A DNA stretch of 7,701 bases, taken from Anaerolinea sp. (GTDB taxonomy: Bacteria > Chloroflexota > Anaerolineae > Anaerolineales > Anaerolineaceae). The DNA is taken from the NCBI GenBank assembly GCA_013824385.1, contig PNNU01000149.1, forward strand, positions 1 through 7,701, given 5' to 3'. This document shows, in pieces, positions 1-5,581 of this stretch. Under the pieces are notes generated by a model. It was given only the letters and a program-made list of their open reading frames with translations, did no database searches and was not told the DNA's origin. Position numbers and translations under genes: made by a program. How positions within the stretch are numbered: the first letter of the stretch is position 1; the number at the start of each line of letters is the position of its first letter.

Positions 1-99
1 CGCCGGTGCACCCTCACGGGTAATTTGAGCCCAGGCAGCTTCAATGACTCGTTCGCGTAAATCCGATTTGCTGGTGCGTCCTTTAGGTCTTGGGGACAT
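1..99 (-). CDS. TetR-family transcriptional regulator, N-terminal fragment
   Basis: Only the first 33 codons are inside the window; the gene runs off the left edge. The translation begins MSPRPKGRTSKSDLRERVIE and continues AAWAQITREGAPA. This is the basic N-terminal arm and first helix of a TetR-type DNA-binding domain, with the usual 'R..I..AA...I...G' pattern. The ATG at 99-97 is preceded on the minus strand by an AGAGGA ribosome binding site (about 102-107). The gene diverges from the beta-helix lipoprotein at 226. Its promoter region carries short dyads that could be its own operator, so autoregulation is likely, and control of the divergent gene is possible. The ligand-binding half is not visible, so the inducer and true targets cannot be judged. 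The call rests on a short stretch but fits the family well. Confidence 0.7.
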   Translation of the reverse strand, partial: MSPRPKGRTSKSDLRERVIEAAWAQITREGAPA

Positions 100-111
100 T
101 TTTCCTCTTTT

Positions 112-139
112 TATATACTAGTGTTAGTTTACAGTGTAA
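112..139 (-). promoter_or_regulatory. Candidate promoter of the left-edge TetR-type gene
   Basis: Read on the minus strand there is a -35-like TTACAC (139-134), a 16-bp spacer and a -10-like TATATA (117-112). This places a transcript start just upstream of the AGAGGA ribosome binding site and the ATG at 99. Spacing and -10 are good and the -35 is fair. The box sequences overlap the dyads listed separately. Confidence 0.5.
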
Positions 140-144
140 GTATA
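114..144. promoter_or_regulatory. Candidate TetR-type operator cluster
   Basis: The divergent intergenic region contains several overlapping symmetric elements. The outer arms are TATACT (114-119) and AGTATA (139-144). There is a perfect 11-bp palindrome TTACAGTGTAA (129-139) and a shorter dyad ACTA-N4-TAGT (117-128). The near-repeats AGTGTTAG (120-127) and AGTGTAAG (133-140) lie 13 bp apart. The cluster covers the -10 to -35 interval of the minus-strand regulator gene. That is where an autorepressing TetR protein would be expected to bind. Binding is an inference. Confidence 0.45.
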
Positions 145-159
145 AATCAATCCTCCAAG

Positions 160-188
160 TTGTCAAGACGACACTTATTAATTATTAA
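160..188 (+). promoter_or_regulatory. Possible promoter of the beta-helix lipoprotein
   Basis: TTGTCA (160-165), a 17-bp spacer and TATTAA (183-188) form a plausible sigma-70-like promoter about 40 bp before the ATG at 226. The -10-like box lies inside the left arm of the long inverted repeat. The region is so AT-rich that other -10 choices exist. Confidence 0.3.
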
Positions 189-210
189 TGCTATAGTAAT
201 AATTAATAAG
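174..210. repeat. Perfect 14-bp inverted repeat in the lipoprotein leader
   Basis: The arms CTTATTAATTATTA (174-187) and TAATAATTAATAAG (197-210) are exact reverse complements separated by the 9-nt spacer ATGCTATAG. The element ends five bases before the TAGGAG ribosome binding site (215-220) of the lipoprotein gene. No T-run follows it, so it is not an intrinsic terminator. In RNA it would form a long A-U hairpin next to the ribosome binding site. In DNA it could be a protein-binding dyad or a cruciform-prone site. Confidence 0.7.
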
Positions 211-225
211 CCGCTAGGAGACAAT

Positions 226-1407
226 ATGAATCCATATCGCTTTTTCGCAATTCTATTGATCATTTGTATTATCATAACTGGCTGTGGCACAATAACCAAT
301 TTATCACCCACGCCAGAACTCAGCGTAACTGTATGTGCCAGCAATTGTGACTTTCAAAGTATTCAGGAAGCAATTGATGCTCAGAGTACAATTCCAGGCA
401 GTATCATTAAAATAAAAGATCCTGTACTTACCGAGTCTGGAATTCAAATAAGTAAGAATATAACAATTCTAGGTATGGGAGCCAAGAAAACCATTATTCA
501 GGGACATGAAAACCCTGAAGAAGGAACACAACGTATATTCAACATCCCAATTAACAATAATGTCTCCCTTGTAGGCATGACCATCCGTCATGGTAACCCA
601 AAAACACCTCCGCTCACAGGTGGAGGGATTATGAATCTTGGAACATTGGTGCTAGAAGATGTAATAGTCACTGAAAATTACGGCAGCGCTGGTGGTGGTA
701 TTTACAATGAAGGAACCCTCACAATTATCAATAGCTCAATTAGCAATAATGGCTCGATCGGGGGCGGTGAAAAGTATATGGAATGTGAAACCGGTGGGGG
801 AATCAAGATTATTACCGGGAAGGTTACATTAATCAATAGTGTCATTAATAACAATTTCGCCAGAGGAAAAGGTGGCGGTGTGCACGTCGCATGTCAGGGT
901 ACTTTAATCCTCCAAAACAGCACTGTCAGCGGAAATTATACCCATGAAAGTGGTGGGGGCATATATATAAATGGTATTGGTGAATTTATAAATAGCACCA
1001 TCAGTGAAAATAGTGCATCTAACGTTGGTGGTGTGGTTGTTGATGGCAGCGGTGAGAAAAACCTTGTCAGGGGGCAATTAACCCTTACCAACACTCTGAT
1101 TTCAAATAACATAGGGCGTTTGGAAGGTTTTGGAATCGCAGACTGCAATATGAACGAACACGGCTCTCTCGTCCTCAATGGTTCAAATTGGATCGGAGAT
1201 GGTACTTGTGCAGTCGTTATGTCAGGAGACCCGTTATTAGGGCCGTTGCAAGATAACGGCGGTTACACAGTGACTCACTCCTTGCTTCCAGGAAGTCTGG
1301 CGATAGATGTAATCTCGGCCAAAGATTGTTCGCTCAATGTAGATCAACGCGGAGAGCCCAGGCTTGCTCCATGCGACATCGGATCTTTTGAAGTACAAAA
1401 TCCATAA
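226..1407 (+). CDS. Lipoprotein with right-handed parallel beta-helix and choice-of-anchor-Q-like C-terminus
   Basis: The product is a predicted 393-residue surface lipoprotein of unknown substrate. Residues 1-20 form a lipoprotein signal peptide, a hydrophobic run ending in lipobox ITGC with Cys20. Residues 35-120 look like the opening coils of a pectate-lyase-like fold ('FQSIQEAID', 'ITILGMG'). Residues 131-297 repeat a coil pattern of roughly 20-30 residues: 'GGGIYNEGTLTIINSSISNN', 'GGGVHVACQGTLILQNSTVS', 'GGGIYINGIGEFINSTISEN'. The C-terminus, 'GDPLLGPLQDNGG' through 'DQRGEPRLAPCDIGSFEV', matches the tail I associate with choice-of-anchor-Q proteins, common in Anaerolineae. The reading frame is open back to position 121, but the ATG at 226 is chosen. 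It has TAGGAG five bases upstream and yields a proper signal peptide, and the upstream codons only translate the inverted repeat. No catalytic residues can be assigned; adhesion or polysaccharide contact are possibilities. Confidence 0.8.
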   Translation: MNPYRFFAILLIICIIITGCGTITNLSPTPELSVTVCASNCDFQSIQEAIDAQSTIPGSIIKIKDPVLTESGIQISKNITILGMGAKKTIIQGHENPEEGTQRIFNIPINNNVSLVGMTIRHGNPKTPPLTGGGIMNLGTLVLEDVIVTENYGSAGGGIYNEGTLTIINSSISNNGSIGGGEKYMECETGGGIKIITGKVTLINSVINNNFARGKGGGVHVACQGTLILQNSTVSGNYTHESGGGIYINGIGEFINSTISENSASNVGGVVVDGSGEKNLVRGQLTLTNTLISNNIGRLEGFGIADCNMNEHGSLVLNGSNWIGDGTCAVVMSGDPLLGPLQDNGGYTVTHSLLPGSLAIDVISAKDCSLNVDQRGEPRLAPCDIGSFEVQNP

Positions 1408-1440
1408 TTCTTGGAAACATGCTTTTTACAAACAACAATT

Positions 1441-1475
1441 GACCTTTCTTTTTTAAGCCTCTAGGTCGGTTTTTT
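1441..1475 (+). terminator. Weak intrinsic terminator after the beta-helix lipoprotein
   Basis: About 33 bases after the lipoprotein stop, GACCT (1441-1445) can pair with AGGTC (1463-1467), followed after two G by six T (1470-1475). The loop is long at 17 nt. A competing short stem, AAGCC (1455-1459) with GGTTT (1468-1472), has a smaller loop. The T-run is convincing and the stem is not. Confidence 0.4.
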
Positions 1476-1509
1476 ATAAAAACTTTTTTCCTTAATATAC
1501 TACTGTCAG

Positions 1510-1545
1510 ATTTGACAATGGATATAAAGTCAAATGTTGTATAAT
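1510..1545 (+). promoter_or_regulatory. Candidate promoter and dyad upstream of the MetV-MetF fusion gene
   Basis: A perfect -10 hexamer TATAAT (1540-1545) would place the transcript start near 1552. A perfect TTGACA (1512-1517) lies upstream, but its 22-bp spacing to TATAAT is too wide for a standard promoter. The same bases belong to a dyad, ATTTGAC (1510-1516) and GTCAAAT (1529-1535), with a 12-bp spacer. The dyad would overlap the -35 zone and may be an operator. The -10 is well supported and the regulator is unknown. Confidence 0.45.
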
Positions 1546-1574
1546 AGTCCAATTCGCACCTCTGGAGGACGCAC

Positions 1575-3002
1575 ATGCCCGGTTTTACCCCCGCCAGACG
1601 CTGGCAGCAGGCTTACTACCCGTTCAAGAATCGCACCACCGGTCAAAAGATCGAGGAAGCTCTCGAACGGACAGTCAAGGGAGCCCTCTTTGGCTGCCGA
1701 ATGTGTGGAAACTGCCTCCTTCAAGAAACCACCCTCATCTGCCCCATGGAATGCCCCAAAGGTCTGCGCAACGGACCCTGTGGCGGCTCAACCCCCGATC
1801 ACTGCTACGTGGACGAGACCCGACCATGCGTGTGGTACAAAATCTACGAACGCGCCGAAAAATATGGACGCCTCGATGTATTAATGGAAGTGCTGCCCCC
1901 ACTCGACTGGGACAAAGTCGGCACCTCTCCCCAAGCTGATGGTTGGAATAACCTGCGTAAACATGGCGGCATCCAGGCCATCAGCCGCTACCTGCGCAGC
2001 ACTCCTGAAATACGCAAACAGAAATGGGAAGATTTCTTTAAGGAGATCAGACAGCCTGATTGGTGGAAGGGCGACTCTCAACCCCATCCGGCTCCCCTGC
2101 ACGTTCCTGTTTCACGCCTTGAGCAGATCCTGAGTGAAAACAAATTCGCCATCACCGCCGAGATTGCTCCACCGCTCTCTGCCAGCCCGGATGACCTGGT
2201 GAAGAAGATCTTGATGCTTAAAGAGTGCGTGGACGCGGTCAATTTCACCGACAATCCTTCTTCCACCCCGCGCATGTCTTCACTGGCTTGTTCATTGATC
2301 GCGCTGCAAAACGGCGTCGAACCTGTGATGCAGATTGCCGCCCGGGATCGCACACGCATGGGATTACAGGGTGAAGTGTTGGGCGCCAGTGCTTTGGGCA
2401 TTCGCAATATTTTGTGCCTGACCGGCGACCATCCCCGCCTCGGCCCGCCCCCCAACGGACGCATGGATATCTGGGACATTGACGCCATACAGGCCATGTG
2501 GATTATCCGCCGTATGCGCGATGAAGCTCAATTTTTAGATTGCCGTGAAATAAAATGCGCCCCGCAAGTCTTTATCGGGGCAGCCGGCAGCCCCTATGCC
2601 TCCACCCCTCTGATCCAGGCTATGCGAGAAGAGAAGAAGGTCAACGCCGGTGCACAGTTCATGCAAACCAACTTGATCTATGATATTGAAGGTTTTACGC
2701 AATACCTTGAAGCGCTTGAACGCCGCGACGTCACCCAGCGCGTACCCATCCTGGCAGGCATTTCGCCTATACGCAGCGTCAAGGCTGCCTTTGCCATGCG
2801 CCAGGTACCTGGAGTCAAGATTCCTGATGCCATCATCCAGCGTATGGAAGCTTCGGCAGACCCCAAAGAGGAGTCCGTACAGATCACGCTCGAAATGATC
2901 GATAAAGTCAAATCCCTGCCCGGCGTACGCGGCATCCACTTCATGGCCGTCGGTTGGGAGTCCATCGTTCCGCGATTGATCAAAGACAGCGGATTGAGAT
3001 AA
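1575..3002 (+). CDS. Methylenetetrahydrofolate reductase with N-terminal MetV-like cysteine domain
   Basis: The 475-residue protein is predicted to reduce 5,10-methylene-tetrahydrofolate to 5-methyl-tetrahydrofolate, feeding methionine synthesis or the methyl branch of the Wood-Ljungdahl pathway. Residues about 20-125 carry the cysteine-rich MetV (MTHFR_C) signature. C41, C44 and C47 form CxxCxxC, followed by C56, C60, C69 ('NGPCGG'), C77 and C85, likely ligating an Fe-S cluster or zinc. Residues about 180-470 are a MetF-type TIM barrel, with 'ITAEIAPP' (E197, the usual active-site Glu position), 'NFTDNPSS' (223-230), 'AARDRTRMGLQGE' (255-267) and 'LTGDHPRLG' (282-290). Acetogens often encode MetV and MetF as separate subunits; here both are one chain with MetV first. 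The ATG has GGAGG (1564-1568) six bases upstream. It appears monocistronic, between a promoter-like site and a strong terminator. I give no symbol because metF or metV alone would mislabel the fusion. Confidence 0.9.
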   Translation: MPGFTPARRWQQAYYPFKNRTTGQKIEEALERTVKGALFGCRMCGNCLLQETTLICPMECPKGLRNGPCGGSTPDHCYVDETRPCVWYKIYERAEKYGRLDVLMEVLPPLDWDKVGTSPQADGWNNLRKHGGIQAISRYLRSTPEIRKQKWEDFFKEIRQPDWWKGDSQPHPAPLHVPVSRLEQILSENKFAITAEIAPPLSASPDDLVKKILMLKECVDAVNFTDNPSSTPRMSSLACSLIALQNGVEPVMQIAARDRTRMGLQGEVLGASALGIRNILCLTGDHPRLGPPPNGRMDIWDIDAIQAMWIIRRMRDEAQFLDCREIKCAPQVFIGAAGSPYASTPLIQAMREEKKVNAGAQFMQTNLIYDIEGFTQYLEALERRDVTQRVPILAGISPIRSVKAAFAMRQVPGVKIPDAIIQRMEASADPKEESVQITLEMIDKVKSLPGVRGIHFMAVGWESIVPRLIKDSGLR

Positions 3003-3032
3003 AAAAAATATTTAACAAGAATCTCGAATTCG

Positions 3033-3068
3033 AAGTTCCGAATTCCGAAAAGAATTTGGAACTTTTTT
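3033..3068 (+). terminator. Strong rho-independent terminator of the MetV-MetF gene
   Basis: AAGTTCC (3033-3039) pairs with GGAACTT (3058-3064). A G-T wobble (3040/3057) continues into AATTC (3041-3045) with GAATT (3052-3056), closing on a 6-nt loop CGAAAA. The stem of 13 pairs runs directly into TTTTTT (3063-3068). It begins 30 bases after the stop codon and is oriented to end the MetV-MetF transcript. Confidence 0.85.
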
Positions 3069-3255
3069 GAATCAACCTGATAATTTGTTCGAACCCATTT
3101 TTGAGATTCGAATCACCTCTTCTCTATCTATCTTCCACCTCAGTATTAAGTTCACTTTTTCGCTCAGGGATAAGTTGCTGAAATAGGAAATCATATATAC
3201 TTTTAAGGATGCGAGAAAAATGATTGAAAGATAAGATCTTGATTGGGAGGCAATA
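3069..3255. other. Intergenic leader region before the C25-like lipoprotein
   Basis: No credible gene was found here. The left part has palindromes around TTCGAA: GTTCGAAC (3087-3094) and GATTCGAATC (3105-3114). A third TTCGAA at 3029-3034 lies just before the terminator. Further right, a -10-like TATACT (3196-3201) has only a poorly spaced TTGCTG (3175-3180) upstream, so the promoter of the lipoprotein gene is not firmly placed. Confidence 0.4.
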
Positions 3256-4563
3256 TTGAAAACAAAACTCTTTATCGGATTATTGATAATAATGATGCTG
3301 AATTCATGCGGTCTGGCACAAACCATGGTTCTTTCCGCAACCCCAACCCAAACCTCTACGCCTCCCCCAACGACACCACCAACTCCTGATACCGTTCCAA
3401 CAACCACTCCTGTTTTGCAGAATTCGACAGAAGGCATTATCTGTGGAGACAATCAATCTATAATTGCACTTTTAGTTGACCCAAATCTAACTGATCCAAT
3501 CAGGGCAGGTTTGAGTCAGTTTGAAGCCGACTTATGCAGCGAAGGATATTCAGTAATCGAAAGCACAAACCACTATAATACGCCGCCTGAATTGAGAGCC
3601 TTTTTATTAAATCTATATGTATCGACTGATCATTTACTTGAAGGCGCAATTCTAATTGGAGATATGCCGCATGCTTATCAGTGGGTAACCAGTGTTTCTG
3701 CTAATCCGAACATCCCAACAGCCGAAGAGGAAACGATTAGTTTCCAGTATTATTCCGATCTGGATGGAACTTTTTCAGTTTCTCCCAACTATGTGTCTCC
3801 GGGAAATCATGAGTATTCATATGATATTCATGAAGGTAACATCAACTGGGAGATATGGACAAGTGTATTGCCCTATTACAAGGGCAGCCTAACCGAGACG
3901 GTAAATGCCCTTAATCGTTACTTCACAAAAAATCATGATTATCGAAAAGGAGCGTATAATATCCCGCCTGCTTTCATGAGAATCAACGAATTAAATTCAG
4001 CATCATCACAAACAGAACAAGACAGCTTGATTGCAATGATGCAAAACGATCCAACAGCCTGGATGCCTTTAAGTGATTCTGTTGATGCGCGTCTTTACTT
4101 GAATGGACCATCTCTGTCTGTAGAAGAAGGCTATCAAGACCTGATCGCAGGTATCGCTGATATTACAGTGGTAGATGCGCATGGATGGAGTGGTGGTTCT
4201 GGACGTATCGACATACCCTGGGTTGAAGGTAATCCTGTCAAGACAGTCATTTTTTGGACCAGCGGCTGTTCCACCGGGGATATAGATGTGCAGGAAAACT
4301 TTACAACATCCATTGTCTACAGTCCGTCAAGTATGGTGCTTCTCGCAGAAGGTTCAACAAATGATTCGGGGGGGTTGGGCACAAATGAGAATGGTTTTTT
4401 TGGTCAAAACATTGCCACCGCTCTTTCTCAAGGAAAGAACTTTGGTCAGGCTATCCTAAGTCACGTTAATGTGCCACTTATTTATCCGTGGTCAGAGTCT
4501 CGTGAGTTTCATTTTGCAAATTTGATTATTGTGGGAGACCCAACTTTAAAAATACGCCCATAA
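3256..4563 (+). CDS. Lipoprotein with C25 (gingipain)-like caspase-fold peptidase domain
   Basis: The 435-residue protein starts at TTG (3256), set by a strong GGAGG (3246-3250) five bases upstream. The first in-frame ATG would fall inside the signal peptide. Residues 1-18 form a lipoprotein signal ending LNSC (Cys18). Residues about 28-53 are a Thr/Pro linker. Residues about 60-435 follow the C25 layout: an opening strand 'SIIALLVDP', then 'LEGAILIGDMPHA' (128-140, like the family's YVLLVGD), 'FQYYSDLDGTF' (163-173), and 'VVDAHGWSGG' with His309. 'VIFWTSGCSTGD' follows with Cys338, and the chain closes with 'IIVGDPTLKI' (424-433). His309 and Cys338, each after a hydrophobic strand, match the clan CD catalytic dyad, so an active cysteine endopeptidase on the cell surface is plausible. 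The usual 'GRLP' motif appears as 'TSVLP' (202-206). There is no propeptide or C-terminal sorting domain as in true gingipains. Substrate and specificity are unknown. Confidence 0.72.
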   Translation: MKTKLFIGLLIIMMLNSCGLAQTMVLSATPTQTSTPPPTTPPTPDTVPTTTPVLQNSTEGIICGDNQSIIALLVDPNLTDPIRAGLSQFEADLCSEGYSVIESTNHYNTPPELRAFLLNLYVSTDHLLEGAILIGDMPHAYQWVTSVSANPNIPTAEEETISFQYYSDLDGTFSVSPNYVSPGNHEYSYDIHEGNINWEIWTSVLPYYKGSLTETVNALNRYFTKNHDYRKGAYNIPPAFMRINELNSASSQTEQDSLIAMMQNDPTAWMPLSDSVDARLYLNGPSLSVEEGYQDLIAGIADITVVDAHGWSGGSGRIDIPWVEGNPVKTVIFWTSGCSTGDIDVQENFTTSIVYSPSSMVLLAEGSTNDSGGLGTNENGFFGQNIATALSQGKNFGQAILSHVNVPLIYPWSESREFHFANLIIVGDPTLKIRP

Positions 4564-4711
4564 CCCCAAGTTAGTTTTGAATTTGACCCAAACTCAGTAT
4601 TTTTAAAAATTATGTTAGCCTTCAATAGATAATATTCTTATAAATCAGATTAATTTTATCCACTTATTCCTTTATCCTCACCTAATAACCAAATATTGGT
4701 GAAAGGAAAAA
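4564..4711. other. AT-rich spacer before the membrane microprotein
   Basis: No clear terminator follows the C25-like lipoprotein; the best pairing is AGTTT (4573-4577) with AAACT (4590-4594) and a long loop. A weak promoter-like pair TTAGCC (4615-4620) and TTATAA (4638-4643) has 17-bp spacing. A small stem, ACCAA and TTGGT with loop ATA (4688-4700), sits directly before the ribosome binding site of the microprotein. Confidence 0.3.
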
Positions 4712-4816
4712 ATGGGACTCACACCTCTGAACATAATGATCGGTTTTCTAGTGATATTGGTAATTATCTTGATCATTTATGCTATTGTCTACTTTCGAAA
4801 GCAAAAGAACAAGTGA
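4712..4816 (+). CDS. 34-residue single-span membrane microprotein
   Basis: An ATG at 4712 with AAAGGA (4702-4707) just upstream opens a frame starting MGLTPLNIMIGFLVILVIIL and ending IYAIVYFRKQKNK. Residues about 8-28 are one continuous hydrophobic helix. The last six residues include four basic ones, predicting a cytoplasmic C-terminus by the positive-inside rule. I do not recognise the family. Such peptides can be modulators of a transporter or sensor, membrane-anchored assembly factors, or type I toxins, and nothing in the sequence chooses between them. It follows the C25-like lipoprotein by 148 bp on the same strand. Its TGA is immediately next to the stop codon of the convergent HAD gene. 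The good ribosome binding site and clean transmembrane-plus-basic-tail design argue for a real gene despite its size. Confidence 0.6.
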   Translation: MGLTPLNIMIGFLVILVIILIIYAIVYFRKQKNK

Positions 4817-5500
4817 TCAATTAAAAAGTCTATTCATCTGCTCCAACTTTAAATAAGATAAATCCTTGACGATCAAATCGGCTTGAGTCAGGTCGCTGGC
4901 CTGGTTGGTGGTGAGCACCGCGACACATTGGCTGCCAGCGCTTTTGGCAGCTTCCACGCCGGCAATGGAATCTTCAATCACCAGGCAATTGATCGGGTCC
5001 ACACCCAGCAGTTTGGCCGCCAGCAGAAAAACAGCCGGGTTAGGTTTTCCCTTGAGTGTTGCCCCAGCCGCTTCAGCTTGGAAATAGTCTCTGATATTAA
5101 GTTCGGTTAGCAGAGCATCTATATTCGCCTGTGGCGCGGAAGACGCCACGGCCTGCTTGAGCGCCATCCCTTTGAATCTTTCCAGCCAATCCATGACACC
5201 CGGCAGGGTTTGAACTTTGCCTTTGATATCTCGCCGGAAAATCTCTTCCTTACGATCACTCACTTTTTGGATAAACTCCTCTTCGAGTTCACGTCCAAAA
5301 ACAGTGGCCATGATCAATCGATTATTCATGCCAAAGGTGCGCCTAAAAGTATCTTCATCGTAACTTTGTCCCACTTCGTCCAGGCTTTGTTTCCATGACA
5401 CAAAATGCCCTTCATATGTATCGACGATTACCCCGTCCATATCCCATAAAACCGCTTGTAATATTCTCTTTTCTATCATCCGTCTAAACCTGTCTTTCAT
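4817..5500 (-). CDS. HAD-superfamily phosphatase / beta-phosphoglucomutase-like enzyme
   Basis: The 227-residue cytosolic protein has all four HAD motifs. Motif I is 'DMDGVIVDT' with nucleophile D20 and acid/base D22. Motif II is 'VASSAP' (S120/S121), motif III is 'KGKPNP' (K152), and motif IV is 'CLVIEDSIAGVEAAKSAG' with E176 and D177. The alpha-helical cap lies between motifs I and II (about 30-95). The sequence after motif I, 'DTYEGHFVSWKQSLDEVG', resembles beta-phosphoglucomutase with its conserved His and Trp. Likely substrates are therefore sugar phosphates, but closely related enzymes hydrolyse phosphoglycolate or other small phosphates, so the substrate is open. The ATG at 5500 has only a weak GGA upstream, and the second Met (residue 8, ATG at 5479) is an alternative. 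The gene diverges from the TetR/ABC operon and converges exactly stop-to-stop with the microprotein. Confidence 0.85.
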   Translation of the reverse strand: MKDRFRRMIEKRILQAVLWDMDGVIVDTYEGHFVSWKQSLDEVGQSYDEDTFRRTFGMNNRLIMATVFGRELEEEFIQKVSDRKEEIFRRDIKGKVQTLPGVMDWLERFKGMALKQAVASSAPQANIDALLTELNIRDYFQAEAAGATLKGKPNPAVFLLAAKLLGVDPINCLVIEDSIAGVEAAKSAGSQCVAVLTTNQASDLTQADLIVKDLSYLKLEQMNRLFN

Positions 5501-5520
5501 AATTTTGATCCAAAGGGAGA

Positions 5521-5526
5521 ATTATA
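5521..5526 (-). promoter_or_regulatory. -10 element of the HAD gene
   Basis: A perfect TATAAT read on the minus strand (5526-5521) lies 20 bases before the ATG at 5500, giving a short leader. No good -35 is seen at 16-18 bp. That zone is occupied instead by one arm of an inverted repeat, so an activator or a weak promoter is possible. Confidence 0.45.
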
Positions 5527-5543
5527 GCGGAATATCAATCAAA

Positions 5544-5580
5544 AGTGTTTTTCTTTCAACGAATTTTTAAGGAAAACACT
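5544..5580. repeat. 10-bp inverted repeat between divergent promoters
   Basis: AGTGTTTTTC (5544-5553) pairs with GGAAAACACT (5571-5580) through nine Watson-Crick pairs and one G-T, with a 17-nt spacer. It lies between the -10 of the HAD gene and the -35 of the TetR operon. This is a position from which a bound protein could affect both promoters. No U-run makes it a clear terminator in either direction. Confidence 0.5.
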
Positions 5581-5581
5581 C

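Noticed and set aside
121..225. Upstream extension of the beta-helix lipoprotein frame to position 121
   Set aside because: It has no ribosome binding site, runs through operator-like DNA and the inverted repeat, and would bury the lipoprotein signal peptide. The ATG at 226 has TAGGAG and a correct lipobox.
1334..1576. 80-codon minus-strand open frame across the 1408-1574 spacer
   Set aside because: It overlaps the conserved end of the beta-helix lipoprotein and the MetV-MetF promoter region, and has no ribosome binding site or recognisable domain.
2078..2497. 139-codon minus-strand open frame inside the MetV-MetF gene
   Set aside because: It is antisense to conserved MetF motifs; the composition is that of a shadow frame.
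3072..3452. 126-codon minus-strand open frame
   Set aside because: Its Gly/Val-rich part is the antisense of the Thr/Pro linker and signal peptide of the C25-like lipoprotein. It resembles no protein family.
4573..4594. Possible terminator after the C25-like lipoprotein
   Set aside because: The stem is only five A/T-rich pairs with a 12-nt loop, and no T-run follows directly. It is too weak to call.
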